Assembly: GCF_027925145.1 (NCBI RefSeq) | Contig: NZ_AP027130.1 | Location: 1,798,001-1,862,000, forward strand | Origin: Thermodesulfomicrobium sp. WS | Lineage (GTDB): Bacteria > Desulfobacterota > Desulfovibrionia > Desulfovibrionales > Desulfomicrobiaceae | Direction of reading: 5' to 3' | DNA: 64,000 nucleotides | Shown: in pieces, positions 52,610 through 62,165 of the stretch | How positions within the stretch are numbered: position 1 is the stretch's first letter | Layout: every line of letters starts with the position of its first letter | Notes under the pieces: model-generated | Databases searched by the model: none | The model's input: only the letters and a program-made list of their open reading frames with translations | Told to the model about the DNA's origin: nothing | Program-made: the position numbers and the translations under genes

Positions 52610-54019
52610 TCAATATGACACACCAAGGGCTTCGCCCTGGGCCTCCAACCACATCTCCAAGGCCGCCATCTGCTGGGCCACGGCTGCCGGTCCAGTACCC
52701 CCGGGGGTATTGCGCCGGGAAACAGCAGCCTCGAAACGCAGGGCGTCGAACACCTCCGGCCCGGCCTTGGGGGCGTAGCGCTGGATCTCCTCCAGAGACA
52801 AGTCCTCCAGCCCCACCCCCTTGCCTTCCGCGTAGGCCACCACGGCGCCGGTCTGGTGGTGGGCGTCGCGAAACGGCACGCCGCGAGTCACCAAGTAGTC
52901 CGCCAGCTCCGTAGCATTGATATATCCCCGCTGCAGCGCACGGGTCATGGCTTCGGGCACAAACTCCATGGACGCCATCATGCCGGCAAGCAGCCGCACC
53001 GAGGCATGCACCGTGGCGTGGGCGTCCAAGAGCGGTGCCTTGTCTTCCTGCAAATCGCGGTTGTACGTAAGCGGCAGTCCCTTCATCATGGTCAAGAGGG
53101 CGACCAAATCGCCATACACCCGTCCGGTCTTGCCCCGCATGAGCTCCGCCACATCGGGATTTTTTTTCTGCGGCATAATGGAAGAACCGGTGCTGTAGGC
53201 ATCCGGAAGGCGCACAAAGCCCAATTGGGGATTGGCCCAGATGATGATTTCCTCGCACAGCCGACTGGCATGCATCATGATGATGCTGGCGCAGCACACC
53301 GCCTCCACCAGAAAGTCCCGATCCGCCACGGCGTCCATGCTATTGGCGAAGACGGCCCCAAACCCCACTTCCGCGGCAACGGCCGCCGGGTCCAGGGGAT
53401 AGGTGGTTCCCGCCAGCGCCGCCGCCCCCAAAGGCGAAACCTCCACCCGGGGGAGCAAGCCGTCGATGCGCTCCACGTCCCGCCGGAACATCTGGGCATA
53501 GGCAAGGAGGTGATGGGCAAGGCTCACCGGTTGGGCAGGCTGGAAATGGGTGCAACCTGGAAGCAGCGTCTCGCAGTGCTCCTTGGCCCGCGCCAGCAGC
53601 ACGCCGATGAGCTCCACCAGCGCCTGCCGCCACTGGCGCACGAATTTCGCCGTGGCCAGGCGGGTATCGAGCAGGGTCTGGTCGTTGCGGGAGCGGCCGG
53701 TATGGAGTTTTCGGCCCGGCTCGCCAATGAGCTCCACAAGCCGGGTCTCGATGTTCATGTGCACGTCTTCCAGGGACTCCCGCCACGGGAAAGTGCCGGC
53801 GCGGATTTCATCGGCAACGCGGTCGAGTCCCTCCACGATGGCCTGGGCCTCGGCCTCGGAGAGAATGCCCTGACGGGCGAGCATACGGGCGTGCGCCTTG
53901 GAGCCGGCGATATCCTCCATGGCCAGGTGCCGGTCCACATCCAAGGAGCAGGTGTAGCGCTCCACTTCCGGGGCCGTGGCCTCGGCAAAGCGCCCTCCCC
54001 AGGGTTTGGCCTGGCTCAC
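52610..54019 (-). CDS. argH: argininosuccinate lyase
   Basis: ArgH splits argininosuccinate into arginine and fumarate. The 469-residue protein has [83 protein letters not shown] and the fumarase-superfamily loop [21 protein letters not shown]. The start is a GTG overlapping the argG stop as GTGA. Order on the transcript is argF-argG-argH. Confidence 0.96.
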   Translation of the reverse strand: MSQAKPWGGRFAEATAPEVERYTCSLDVDRHLAMEDIAGSKAHARMLARQGILSEAEAQAIVEGLDRVADEIRAGTFPWRESLEDVHMNIETRLVELIGEPGRKLHTGRSRNDQTLLDTRLATAKFVRQWRQALVELIGVLLARAKEHCETLLPGCTHFQPAQPVSLAHHLLAYAQMFRRDVERIDGLLPRVEVSPLGAAALAGTTYPLDPAAVAAEVGFGAVFANSMDAVADRDFLVEAVCCASIIMMHASRLCEEIIIWANPQLGFVRLPDAYSTGSSIMPQKKNPDVAELMRGKTGRVYGDLVALLTMMKGLPLTYNRDLQEDKAPLLDAHATVHASVRLLAGMMASMEFVPEAMTRALQRGYINATELADYLVTRGVPFRDAHHQTGAVVAYAEGKGVGLEDLSLEEIQRYAPKAGPEVFDALRFEAAVSRRNTPGGTGPAAVAQQMAALEMWLEAQGEALGVSY

Positions 54020-55221
54020 GACCGGCCTCCAAGCCCCGCCTGGGCCATGAGGCGCAAGCCATGCAGGCGGATAAAGCCCGCAGCGTCCGCTTGGTTGTAG
54101 ACCTCATCGCGCTCGAAGGTGGCAAGGTCGGGGTTGTAGAGCGAGCACGGGGAAGTCCGGCCCACCGGATATACCCCGCCCTTGTAGAGGCGCAGACGCA
54201 CTTCACCGGTGACCCGCTCGCTGGCCTTGTCCATGAAGGCTTGCAGGGCCTCGCGCTCCGGGGAGAACCAAAAGCCGTTGTACACCATCTCGGCGTAGCG
54301 GGGAACGAGGCTGTCGCGCAGGTGGAGCAGTTCCCGGTCCATGGTGATGCCTTCCAGGTCGCGCCGGGCGCGGTAGATGATGGTGCCTCCGGGGGTCTCG
54401 TACACCCCGCGGGACTTGATGCCCACGAAGCGGTTTTCCACCATGTCCAAGCGGCCGATGCCGTGCTTGCCGCCCAAGGCGTTGAGACGCTCGAAGATGC
54501 CTGCTGGCGAGAGGCGCTCGCCGTTCACCGCCACGGGATCTCCGGCCTCGAAGACGATGGTGACTTCCTCCGGGGTGTCCGGGGCCTTTTCGGGCGGCAC
54601 GCACAAAAGATACGTCCCCGGTCCGGGTTCTCTGGCCGGGTCTTCCAGTTCCCCGCCCTCGAAGCTCAAATGCAGGAGATTGCGGTCACAGGAATAGGGC
54701 TTGGCCTCGGTTACGGGCACGGGGATGCCGTGCTCGCGGCAAAAGGCGAGGATGTCCGTGCGCGAGCGCAGCGACCACTCCCGCCACGGGGCGATGGTGC
54801 GGATCTGCGGGGCCAGGGCCATGACCGAAAGCTCGAAGCGCACCTGGTCGTTGCCTTTGCCTGTGGCGCCGTGGGCCACGGCCTGGGCGCCCTCGGCCAG
54901 GGCGATCTCCACCAGTTTCTTGGCGATGAGCGGCCGGGCGATGGAGGTGCCCAGCAGATAGCCGCCCTCGTACACCGCAGCGGCGCGCATCATGGGAAAG
55001 ACGTAGTCCCGGGCGAACTCCTCCCGCAAATCCACCACGTAGGCCTTGGTGGCCCCGGTGGCCCGGGCCTTGTCCTCGATGCCGGAGAGCTCCTCTCCCT
55101 GACCCAAATCCGCAGTCATGGTGATGACTTCGCACTCGTAGGTCACGGCCAGCCATTTGAGGATGGCGGACGTATCCAAGCCGCCCGAATAGGCGAGCAC
55201 AATCTTTTTGATATCACTCAT
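54016..55221 (-). CDS. argG: argininosuccinate synthase
   Basis: ArgG joins citrulline and aspartate at the expense of ATP. The 401-residue protein has the N-type ATP motif [96 protein letters not shown] and [14 protein letters not shown]. Start at 55221 chosen; it overlaps the argF stop by 8 bases. A longer upstream frame is a shadow of argF. Confidence 0.96.
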   Translation of the reverse strand: MSDIKKIVLAYSGGLDTSAILKWLAVTYECEVITMTADLGQGEELSGIEDKARATGATKAYVVDLREEFARDYVFPMMRAAAVYEGGYLLGTSIARPLIAKKLVEIALAEGAQAVAHGATGKGNDQVRFELSVMALAPQIRTIAPWREWSLRSRTDILAFCREHGIPVPVTEAKPYSCDRNLLHLSFEGGELEDPAREPGPGTYLLCVPPEKAPDTPEEVTIVFEAGDPVAVNGERLSPAGIFERLNALGGKHGIGRLDMVENRFVGIKSRGVYETPGGTIIYRARRDLEGITMDRELLHLRDSLVPRYAEMVYNGFWFSPEREALQAFMDKASERVTGEVRLRLYKGGVYPVGRTSPCSLYNPDLATFERDEVYNQADAAGFIRLHGLRLMAQAGLGGRS

Positions 55222-56131
55222 AGGTCGTATTCTCCTGCGCAAAGATCCATTCCAAGATGGCCTTTTGAATGTGGAGACGGTTTTCCGCCTGATCGAACAC
55301 AATGGACTGCGGGCCTTCGAAGACCTCCTCGCTCACCTCTTCGCCGCGGTGCGCGGGCAGGCAATGGAGAAACTTGGCCTGCGGATGGGCAAGGGCCATG
55401 AGCGCGGCATCCACCTGAAAGCCGGAAAACGCGGCAAGCCGTGCTCCGGCCTCGGCTTCCTGCCCCATGGAGGCCCACACATCGGTGTTCACGTAATGGG
55501 CCCCACGCACCGCGGCCTTGGGGTCGTGTCCCAGTTCCAGCCGGGCGCCGGCGGCGCGGGCCGCGGCCACCACCTGGGCGTCGGGCTCGAATCCCGCCGG
55601 GGTGGCCAGACGCAAGGTAAAGCCAAAGAGCGCGGCGGCCTCGATCCAGGAATGGGCCATGTTGTTGCCGTCCCCCACCCAGGCCACGATGAGCGACCCA
55701 AGGTCAGGCGTGCGCTCGTACATGGTGAGCACGTCGCAGAGTACCTGGCAGGGATGAAGCAGATCGCTGAGGGCATTGATCACCGGGATGGAGCCGAAGC
55801 GGGCGAGCTCTTCCAGATTGGCCTGGGCAAAGGTACGCACCACCAGCCCGTCCACATAACGCGAAAGCACCCGGGCGGTGTCGCGCAGGGGCTCACTTCG
55901 GCCCAGTTGCGAGTCCGCCGGAGTAAGAAAGATGGTGGACCCGCCCAAATGGCGCACCGCCACCTCAAAAGACACCCGTGTCCGGGTGGAGGCCTTTTCA
56001 AAAATCAGGGCAATGGTCTTGCCCGAAAGCTGCTCCGAGCGGAAATTCTCCGCCTTCATGACCGCGCCGCGGCGCACCAGGGCCATGGCGGTCTGTGCCG
56101 ACAGGTCTGCAAAGGAAAGAAAATGCTTCAT
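55214..56131 (-). CDS. argF: ornithine carbamoyltransferase
   Basis: ArgF makes citrulline from ornithine and carbamoyl phosphate. The 305-residue protein has the carbamoyl-phosphate loop [93 protein letters not shown] and the ornithine-site [11 protein letters not shown]. It is first in argFGH and lies 67 bases downstream of the lipoprotein gene. Confidence 0.96.
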   Translation of the reverse strand: MKHFLSFADLSAQTAMALVRRGAVMKAENFRSEQLSGKTIALIFEKASTRTRVSFEVAVRHLGGSTIFLTPADSQLGRSEPLRDTARVLSRYVDGLVVRTFAQANLEELARFGSIPVINALSDLLHPCQVLCDVLTMYERTPDLGSLIVAWVGDGNNMAHSWIEAAALFGFTLRLATPAGFEPDAQVVAAARAAGARLELGHDPKAAVRGAHYVNTDVWASMGQEAEAGARLAAFSGFQVDAALMALAHPQAKFLHCLPAHRGEEVSEEVFEGPQSIVFDQAENRLHIQKAILEWIFAQENTTYE

Positions 56132-56178
56132 AGCGTCTGCCTGGAATTAAAGGTTACGGAAAAAATTTCGCTACAAAG

Positions 56179-56193
56179 CAAGGCCTGGCCTTG
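56179..56193 (-). terminator. hairpin between the lipoprotein gene and argF
   Basis: On the minus strand CAAGGCC and GGCCTTG form a 7-bp stem with a one-base centre, just after the lipoprotein stop. CTTTGTAGCGAAATTTTTT follows. The T-run is about 12 bases away, so it could be a weak terminator or an attenuator for argF. Confidence 0.4.
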
Positions 56194-56198
56194 TAAAG

Positions 56199-56828
56199 TC
56201 AGGGCAGTTCCTCGCCATGGGCAAGATAGGCCTGACCCAGGCTCTCGGCGATGGCGGCCATGACCGCTACCTCCGGATGCCGGGGCAAACGCTCGGCGCG
56301 CCGCACCACCACGTAGTCCCGCACCGGAGCGCCTTCGAGTACGCCGGCCTGAGTGGCGCTCCAATAGGTCTGTCCTGTGGGCACCCACACCGCCTCCACC
56401 TGCACGCCGATCTCCGTGCGCCCGAGCCCACCGCCCACGAGCACCGGATGCAAGCGGCCCGTAACCAGCACCGTGGCCCCCTTGGTCCGGGCCCAGGCCA
56501 GGGCCTCCTCCCGACTGGACACCCGGGTGTCGGCATCGAACTCCAGGGCAGCAAAGACCCGCAAGCGCCGCCACACGTCGCACAGCGTGCCGGTGAGCCC
56601 CACGCTGATGGCGCGGCGGTGCTGGGCCTCGCCTTCGAGGACGAAAGGCAAGACCAACGCCCGCTCCGGCACGCTTGCCACATTGGCAGGGACCACCGAT
56701 TCCTCCAGTGCCCCCAACACCACCCCGCTGTCGGCGTACCAGCTCACCCCGTGCAGATGCAGCGTGGCATCTCCCTGCGGGGCGCAGGCTGCAAGCAGCA
56801 CAAGCAGCATCCCCAAAAAGTAGCGCAC
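56199..56828 (-). CDS. outer- or inner-membrane lipoprotein, unknown function
   Basis: The 209-residue protein starts at a GTG preceded by GGAGGAGAT. It has a type II signal peptide with a lipobox (LLVLLAACAPQ; lipidated Cys at about residue 15). The mature part is a mixed alpha/beta domain containing ARTKGATVLVTGRLHPVLVGGGLGRTEIGVQVEAVWVPTGQTYWSATQAG. This resembles lipoproteins that assemble curli- or pilus-like structures (a GNA1162/CsgG-like flavour), but the match is too weak to name. It lies 9 bases after ybeY. Confidence 0.65.
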   Translation of the reverse strand: MRYFLGMLLVLLAACAPQGDATLHLHGVSWYADSGVVLGALEESVVPANVASVPERALVLPFVLEGEAQHRRAISVGLTGTLCDVWRRLRVFAALEFDADTRVSSREEALAWARTKGATVLVTGRLHPVLVGGGLGRTEIGVQVEAVWVPTGQTYWSATQAGVLEGAPVRDYVVVRRAERLPRHPEVAVMAAIAESLGQAYLAHGEELP

Positions 56829-56837
56829 ATCTCCTCC

Positions 56838-57269
56838 TTACGGCTCCCCCCAGGCAAACCCCGAAACATCGGCGGCACACTCGGCCACCGCCAGGTCCGT
56901 CAGCGCGTCCATTTCCGGTCCATGGGGCAGACCCGCCAAATGGAGGAGTCCATGGGCCACGAGCCGGGCCGCGTACGCCCGGAAGGGCTGCAGGTAGAGT
57001 TCCGCTTCCCGGGCCACGGTATCGGCAGAAAGCACCAGGTCCCCCAGACGGCCGGGATCGTCGGTGGGAAAACTGAGCACGTTGGTAGGTCCCAGCCCAC
57101 CGGCGAAACGCGCATGGAGCTCGGCCATTTCCTGGTCATGGGTGATGCGGACCACCAAGCCGTGCAGGGAAATCTGCAAGGTGCGCGCCAAACACCGCAC
57201 AAGATCCGCCAGCTCCGAAGGAGAAAAAGGCAGGCGCGGATCGGCAAAGGTATCAACGACGATGTCCAT
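56838..57269 (-). CDS. ybeY: endoribonuclease YbeY (rRNA maturation factor)
   Basis: YbeY is a metal-dependent single-strand RNase needed for 16S rRNA 3' processing and ribosome quality control. The 143-residue protein has [28 protein letters not shown] and the zinc motif [18 protein letters not shown] (His-x3-His-x5-His). The usual Asp before the third His is Pro here. The start inside phoH (17-base overlap) gives the normal length, and phoH-ybeY adjacency is very common. Confidence 0.9.
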   Translation of the reverse strand: MDIVVDTFADPRLPFSPSELADLVRCLARTLQISLHGLVVRITHDQEMAELHARFAGGLGPTNVLSFPTDDPGRLGDLVLSADTVAREAELYLQPFRAYAARLVAHGLLHLAGLPHGPEMDALTDLAVAECAADVSGFAWGEP

Positions 57270-58281
57270 GGGAGTTGCTCCGGGAAGGATTGGAGGCCAC
57301 GCTGCGGGCATGGCGCTCGTAGGCCTGCACGATGCGGCCCACCAAGGGATGGCGGATGACATCGGCCTGATCGAAGTGCACCATGGCCACACCCGGGACA
57401 TCCCGCAGCACGGTGATGGCCTGCACCAGGCCGGAGTCCACGTGCCCCGGCAGGTCGATCTGGGTCACATCCCCGGTGACCACCGCCCGGGAGCCATAGC
57501 CCAAGCGGGTGAGAAACATCTTCATCTGCTCCGGCGTCGTGTTTTGGGCCTCATCCAGGATGACGTAGGCGTCGTTGAGGGTGCGGCCACGCATGAAGGC
57601 CAGCGGTGCGATTTCGATGCTGCCTGAGGTCATCATCTCCTGCACGCGCACCGGGTCGAGCATGTCGTGCAGGGCGTCGTAGAGGGGGCGCAGGTACGGA
57701 TTGACCTTTTCCACCAAATCCCCGGGCAGGAATCCGAGCTTTTCCCCGGCCTCCACGGCCGGACGGGTGAGCACCAGGCGCTTGACCCGCTTTTGCAAGA
57801 AGAACCACACCCCCACGGCCACGGCCAGGTAGGTCTTGCCCGTGCCTGCTGGGCCAATGCCCAGCGTGAGATCGCTCTCCCGCAAGGCGTGGATGTATTC
57901 CCGCTGCCGTCCGGTCTTGGGCATCACCGACTTGCGCGAGGACACCACAAACACCGACTCCCGGTAGTATTGGGCGAGCCGGGCGTGAGGATCGCGCAGC
58001 ATCAGGCGCAACCCCTGCTCCACATCCCGGTCGAACAGGCGGTAGCCCGCACGCACCAAGTCCGCCACCTGGGCAAAGAACTCCGCCACCACGTCCACCA
58101 TGATGGTGTCGTCGCCGGCAAGACGCACCGCAGACCCTACGCTCACCACGGAAAGCCCGGTCATGCCGGCCACGGTCTCCAAAAACGCCCCGCCCGGGCC
58201 GCAGACCTCCCGGGCCACGTCGGCATCCCCGAAACGAATCTCGCGCTCCACCGTCGGCTCCATCCGTTGCCAAACCCCCAT
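57253..58281 (-). CDS. PhoH family ATPase (PhoL)
   Basis: The 342-residue protein has an N-terminal KH-like region and a PhoH NTPase domain: [37 protein letters not shown] (Walker A), [70 protein letters not shown] (Walker B and sensor) and DVIRHPLV. Its role is probably in RNA metabolism with YbeY. The first ATG (58281) is given; the ATG six codons later is equally possible because neither has a strong ribosome site. Confidence 0.92.
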   Translation of the reverse strand: MGVWQRMEPTVEREIRFGDADVAREVCGPGGAFLETVAGMTGLSVVSVGSAVRLAGDDTIMVDVVAEFFAQVADLVRAGYRLFDRDVEQGLRLMLRDPHARLAQYYRESVFVVSSRKSVMPKTGRQREYIHALRESDLTLGIGPAGTGKTYLAVAVGVWFFLQKRVKRLVLTRPAVEAGEKLGFLPGDLVEKVNPYLRPLYDALHDMLDPVRVQEMMTSGSIEIAPLAFMRGRTLNDAYVILDEAQNTTPEQMKMFLTRLGYGSRAVVTGDVTQIDLPGHVDSGLVQAITVLRDVPGVAMVHFDQADVIRHPLVGRIVQAYERHARSVASNPSRSNSHGHRR

Positions 58282-58326
58282 CCCTGACCTAAAAGGCTAC
58301 CCTGTATTGCAACGCACCGAGGACCT

Positions 58327-58746
58327 ATGCCCCAGAAACCACCCACACTTCCCGCCATCCGGCCAGAAACCCACGCCGCAGTGCGCGAAGCACGCCACAT
58401 GGTCTCCCAGGCGCTCAAAAGCGCCATCCGCACCAACCTTGCGGCCCTGGCCTGTGCCGGGCTCTATGCCTATGCCAGCTCACAGCGCTTTTGGGAGCGC
58501 AAAGGCCGCAGTTGGTGGGCCAAAGCCCGTGCCTTTGCCAAGACCGCCTACCTTGCCTTGCAGGAAGACGCCTTTGGCGCGGATCTGCATATCGAGACCC
58601 ACAACCTCGACTCCATGCTCGAAGGCAGCGCCCCGCTGCTTGCCATCCCGCCCTCGCCCCAAGAGGTGGACCGCATGGTCACCCGCCACAAATCTCAAGG
58701 CAAGTGGCGCCCATCCCCTTCCCCAAAGCGCCCCAACCGCCCCTAG
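58327..58746 (+). CDS. hypothetical protein
   Basis: The 139-residue product is basic. It has an Ala-rich moderately hydrophobic stretch (about residues 33-50, IRTNLAALACAGLYAYASS) too weak to call a membrane segment, and a Pro/Ser/Arg-rich tail. No motif is recognised. It is divergent from phoH and overlaps the converging moaA by 4 bases. A real gene is likely because the frame fills the gap exactly, but its function is unknown. Confidence 0.5.
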   Translation: MPQKPPTLPAIRPETHAAVREARHMVSQALKSAIRTNLAALACAGLYAYASSQRFWERKGRSWWAKARAFAKTAYLALQEDAFGADLHIETHNLDSMLEGSAPLLAIPPSPQEVDRMVTRHKSQGKWRPSPSPKRPNRP

Positions 58747-59735
58747 CCGCCAATGGTGGTCATCACCCGCTGGCATACGTTGGTCCGCTTGCGGGCCGCC
58801 AAGAGCTCATAGCCCAAGGGTTTGGCGGCGTTGGCGCGCTGAAAGAGCTCCAAGAGCTGCGTGCGCTGGTAGTCCGGACGGCGCAGCACGCCAGCCACGT
58901 CGTATTCTTCGTCGGAAAACAGGCAGGTGCGCAAACGGCCTTCGCAGGTCACCCGCAGTCGGTTGCAACTGGCGCAAAAGTGATGGCTCACCGCAGAGAT
59001 GACACCCAAACGGCCTTGCGAGCCGATGATACGATACATACGGGCCGGGCCGCTGTGGGGCTCGGTATTGGTCTCCGGACGCAGGATCTCCATAGCATGG
59101 AAGGCCGCCACGATCTCCTCGGCGGGCCAAAAGTTTTCCTCGGTCCAGCGGCATTGGTAGCCGATGGGCATGAACTCGATGAAGCGCACATCGACCCCGT
59201 AGGTGCGGGCAAAATCCACAAAGGCCGGGAGTTCCGTGTCATTGATGCCGCGCAGGGCAACCGCATTGATCTTCACCCGGATGCCGGAAGCCAGAGCCTC
59301 CTCGATGGCGGCCAGTACCACGCGGTGGGCATCCACCCCGGTGATTTGGGCAAACGTGTGCGGCGACAGCGTATCCAAAGAAATATTCACGGTGCGCACC
59401 CCGGCGTCCCGAAGCTCGGGCATGCGACCGGCAAGCATGGTGGCGTTGGTGGTGATGCGAAGATCGAGCTTGGGGAAGCGCGCGTGCAGCCGCGCCACAA
59501 AGGGCACGAAGTCTTTACGGGCAAAAGGCTCTCCGCCGGTCAGGCGCACCTTGTGCACCCCGAGCTCCTGGGCAGCGGCGACGATCTCGATCATCTCCTC
59601 GTAGGAAAGGACGCGCTCATGAGGGATGAAGGAAATGGCCTCCGCAGGTCGGCAATAGAGACAGCGTAGATTGCACCGATCCGTGACACTCAGCCGCAAG
59701 TAGCTCACCGTACGGCCGTGACGATCCATGAGCAT
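58743..59735 (-). CDS. moaA: GTP 3',8-cyclase MoaA (molybdenum cofactor synthesis)
   Basis: MoaA converts GTP to the precursor of cyclic pyranopterin. The 330-residue radical SAM enzyme has YLRLSVTDRCNLRCLYCRPAE (N-terminal 4Fe-4S), VRLTGGEPFARKDF, TTNATML, VNISLDTLSPHTFAQITG, VKINAVALRGIND and FIEFMPIG. The C-terminal cluster Cys set is HHFCASCNRLRVTCEGRLRTCLF, and the chain ends in Gly-Gly. Start at 59735 chosen because GGAGGT lies four bases upstream; longer frames lack this. It fits an organism rich in molybdopterin enzymes. Confidence 0.95.
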   Translation of the reverse strand: MLMDRHGRTVSYLRLSVTDRCNLRCLYCRPAEAISFIPHERVLSYEEMIEIVAAAQELGVHKVRLTGGEPFARKDFVPFVARLHARFPKLDLRITTNATMLAGRMPELRDAGVRTVNISLDTLSPHTFAQITGVDAHRVVLAAIEEALASGIRVKINAVALRGINDTELPAFVDFARTYGVDVRFIEFMPIGYQCRWTEENFWPAEEIVAAFHAMEILRPETNTEPHSGPARMYRIIGSQGRLGVISAVSHHFCASCNRLRVTCEGRLRTCLFSDEEYDVAGVLRRPDYQRTQLLELFQRANAAKPLGYELLAARKRTNVCQRVMTTIGG

Positions 59736-59946
59736 GGGCACCTCCAATGTGCTCGTGGGCATAGAAGCACCCGGCAGGAGTGTCAAACCACAGGGTGGCC
59801 AACGCTCCGGCCAGAATGCGCTCCAAGGAGATGGCAGCGCAGATACCGGGCCGGGGGCACTCTCGGAAAATTGGGGACCTCCACTGGGGGCGTCCGAGGG
59901 ACCGCTCTCCCCTGCCGAAGCACCGCAAGAAGGCGGAAGTCCACCT

Positions 59947-60050
59947 GCTCCAAAAGCGACGATGCGTCCCTCCAGGAGGCCCCGCCCTGCACCTCACCTG
60001 GGGTCCGGAGGCTTCGCGCGCTCCAAAAGCGACGATGCGTCCCCCCAGGA
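59947..60050. repeat. pair of direct repeats of about 31 bases
   Basis: The segment beginning GCTCCAAAAGCGACGATGCG at 59947 is repeated at 60020 and followed in both copies by TCC then CCCAGGA-like sequence, with only one mismatch over about 31 bases. The two copies start 73 bases apart. Two copies are too few for a CRISPR array; a local duplication is more likely. Confidence 0.65.
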
Positions 60051-60072
60051 CGCCCTATGCGCCAAAACCAAA

Positions 60073-60090
60073 GGCCGCCATGCGGCGGCC
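60073..60090 (-). terminator. terminator of the qrc operon
   Basis: GGCCGCC (60073-60079) and GGCGGCC (60084-60090) form a 7-bp stem with an ATGC loop. On the minus strand TTTGGTTTTGG follows. It lies 28 bases after the qrcD stop. Confidence 0.65.
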
Positions 60091-60118
60091 CTTGGAACTC
60101 TACTCAAGAAACCCAGCA

Positions 60119-61354
60119 TTACCGGTTGAGCGCCCGCTCCTGGGGGAAGATGGGCAGATAGCGGTAGGAGAGGCTCATGACCAGAAATCCGTATGCGATG
60201 ATCATAAGCGAGGTGGACCACTCCGCCCAGTTGGGGGCGTAGGAGAACCACTGATCAAAAGGCATGACCGGAATGGCCAGGGCCTGCACGGTGAAGACGA
60301 AGCGGTTGATGACGATGCCCACGCAATCGAGGATGGCCGCCGTGTACAACAAGGCAGGACGATTGCGCACCGCCGGGGTCACCAGCATGATGGCAGGAAT
60401 GACGCCGCACCAGAAGAGCTCCACCCACAACCACGTTTTTCCATAGCCAGCGGCGCTATTGTACATCTGGTCGAAGGTCAGGCCCATGCCCGGCAAGATC
60501 CCCTTGGCCCAGGCATAGGTGTCGAGGATCTTGAAGAACATGTAGAAGCACAGAAGCAGACCAGCGATCTTGCCCATGAGCTTCTTGGTCTCGTAGCTTA
60601 CCAGCTTGCGGCCGGTAATGGTCTCCATGAAGGTGGCGCACAGCATGGTGAAGGCCGGACCCGAAGCAATCGCCGAGGCCACGAACAGGAAGAAGGTCCA
60701 CGGCCAGATGAAGAAGCCTTCGCGGAACACAAAGGGCCGACCAAAGAGCACACCGTACATGCCGCCCAGGGAACCCTGATGGAACGTGGAGAGGAAGGTG
60801 CCAATGCCCGCGAAAAGCGGCATGTACACGTGGAAGTTATGGGCCAGATGATGGCAGAAGCGGTTCTTGGCGATCTGGCGGTTCTCCAGGATCAGGGGCA
60901 CGTACTCAATGATGAGCACGGTGCAGTAGCAGGTGATACAGAAGATCACTTCCGTCAGCATGGAGTGCACATTGGGATGCCAGTAACCGAACCACGCCCG
61001 CAGCGGCTGGCCGATATCCAGCACCAGGATGAGCATGGCGCCGGAGTAGCAGAGAAAGCCGACGATCACCGCCAGGTTGATGATGTTTTTGAGCTCATCG
61101 ATGCGCATGATGTAGCGCAAGAACCCGGAGAAAAAGGCGCCCGCGCCCAAGGCGATGACCGCCAGGTCGAAGGTGATCCACAAGCCGAAACCGAAATAGT
61201 TGTCCAGGGCGGTGACACCGATACCCGTGCCCAGGACCTTGTAGGCGCCGTACGCACCCCACACGAGGAAGATCGAGATGAAGCCGAGCCAGGCCAAAAA
61301 TTTGCCCAGATCGCAGCGCTCCACCCCCTCAGGCCAGAATTCTCTCTCAGACAT
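60119..61354 (-). CDS. qrcD: menaquinone reductase, integral membrane subunit QrcD (NrfD-like)
   Basis: QrcD is the membrane quinone-reducing subunit of the Qrc complex, which passes periplasmic electrons from cytochrome c3 to menaquinone in sulfate reducers. The 411-residue protein has about ten hydrophobic helices and NrfD/PsrC-type features: an ITFDLAVIALGAGAFFSGFLRYI segment, IDELKNIINLAVIVGFLCYSGAMLILVLDIGQPLRAWFGYWHPNVHSMLTE, and FLSTFHQGSLGGMYGVLFGRPF. GGGAGGCGAGC precedes the ATG. It overlaps qrcC by 8 bases. Confidence 0.9.
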   Translation of the reverse strand: MSEREFWPEGVERCDLGKFLAWLGFISIFLVWGAYGAYKVLGTGIGVTALDNYFGFGLWITFDLAVIALGAGAFFSGFLRYIMRIDELKNIINLAVIVGFLCYSGAMLILVLDIGQPLRAWFGYWHPNVHSMLTEVIFCITCYCTVLIIEYVPLILENRQIAKNRFCHHLAHNFHVYMPLFAGIGTFLSTFHQGSLGGMYGVLFGRPFVFREGFFIWPWTFFLFVASAIASGPAFTMLCATFMETITGRKLVSYETKKLMGKIAGLLLCFYMFFKILDTYAWAKGILPGMGLTFDQMYNSAAGYGKTWLWVELFWCGVIPAIMLVTPAVRNRPALLYTAAILDCVGIVINRFVFTVQALAIPVMPFDQWFSYAPNWAEWSTSLMIIAYGFLVMSLSYRYLPIFPQERALNR

Positions 61355-62120
61355 GCTCGCCTCCCTTGAGTTCCTTCTGCAGGTAGTTGTCTCCCAGCTG
61401 CCGCACCCAATCCCGCTTGGAGTAGTAGTACACCTGCGGGTCCGTGCCGAGCCGCGCCAAGAGGCGGAAGGCATACTTGGAGGCAGCGAGCTTGGCCACG
61501 CGGTGCTCGGGATTCTTGAGATTGCCGAAAACGATGGCCCCCGTGGGGCAGACTTCGGCACAGGCCGGAATATACGCATCTTCCGGCAGATCCAACGGAT
61601 CAGCGCCGCTCATGCGGGCCTGCTCCTTGGCGGCGTTGAAACGGTGATGGCAGAAGGTACACTTTTCCACCACGCCGCGGGGCCGAGCCGACACATAAGG
61701 CGTGAGGGTCTTTTCCATGCCTTCCGGCCAAATGGGATCGAACCAGTTGAAGTAGCGGGCATGATAGGGACACGCGGCCATGCAGTACCGGCATCCGATG
61801 CAGCGCGGATACACCTGGCTCACAATACCGCCCTCTTCGTCCTTGGTGGTTGCCACCACAGGACAGACCGTGGAGCACGAGGGCTTGCCGCACTGCATGC
61901 ACGGACGCGGCAGGTAAGCAATCTCCAGATCGGGAAATTTCTTCCCATTGGAGAGTTCGTAGATATTCATCCAATCCGTCGTACGCAATTTATTGGATGC
62001 ATCTTGCATGGGTGGAATGTTGTTTTCCGCCCGACACGCAATGGAACAGGCACCGCATCCCGTACATTTGTCGAGATCGATGACCATGCCCCACTTCACT
62101 TTGAATTCCATATGTTGCAT
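61347..62120 (-). CDS. qrcC: menaquinone reductase, iron-sulfur subunit QrcC
   Basis: The 257-residue periplasm-facing ferredoxin subunit has four Cys groups for [4Fe-4S] or [3Fe-4S] clusters: CTGCGACSIACRAENN, CMQCGKPSCSTVCP, CIGCRYCMAACPYHARYFNW, and CTFCHH with CAEVCPTGA. This is the arrangement of HybA/PsrB/ActB-type proteins. It wires QrcB to QrcD. There is no own signal peptide, so export must be with a partner. AGAGGA lies eight bases before the ATG. It follows qrcB by 45 bases. Confidence 0.9.
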   Translation of the reverse strand: MQHMEFKVKWGMVIDLDKCTGCGACSIACRAENNIPPMQDASNKLRTTDWMNIYELSNGKKFPDLEIAYLPRPCMQCGKPSCSTVCPVVATTKDEEGGIVSQVYPRCIGCRYCMAACPYHARYFNWFDPIWPEGMEKTLTPYVSARPRGVVEKCTFCHHRFNAAKEQARMSGADPLDLPEDAYIPACAEVCPTGAIVFGNLKNPEHRVAKLAASKYAFRLLARLGTDPQVYYYSKRDWVRQLGDNYLQKELKGGEHV

Positions 62121-62165
62121 TGCTGCTATCCTCTTCTCTTTTCCAGGGTGCAGAAAAGTGACGCC

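Larger units (their letters stand above)
59736..60118. other. non-coding gap between moaA and qrcD
   Basis: This gap of about 380 bases holds no gene I can support on either strand. It contains a pair of direct repeats (59947-59977 and 60020-60050) and the qrc terminator (60073-60090). The rest shows no recognisable promoter or RNA. Confidence 0.5.

Noticed and set aside
59947-60050. Possible CRISPR array
   Set aside because: Only two repeats, about 42 bases of intervening sequence once, and no cas genes nearby; no array structure.
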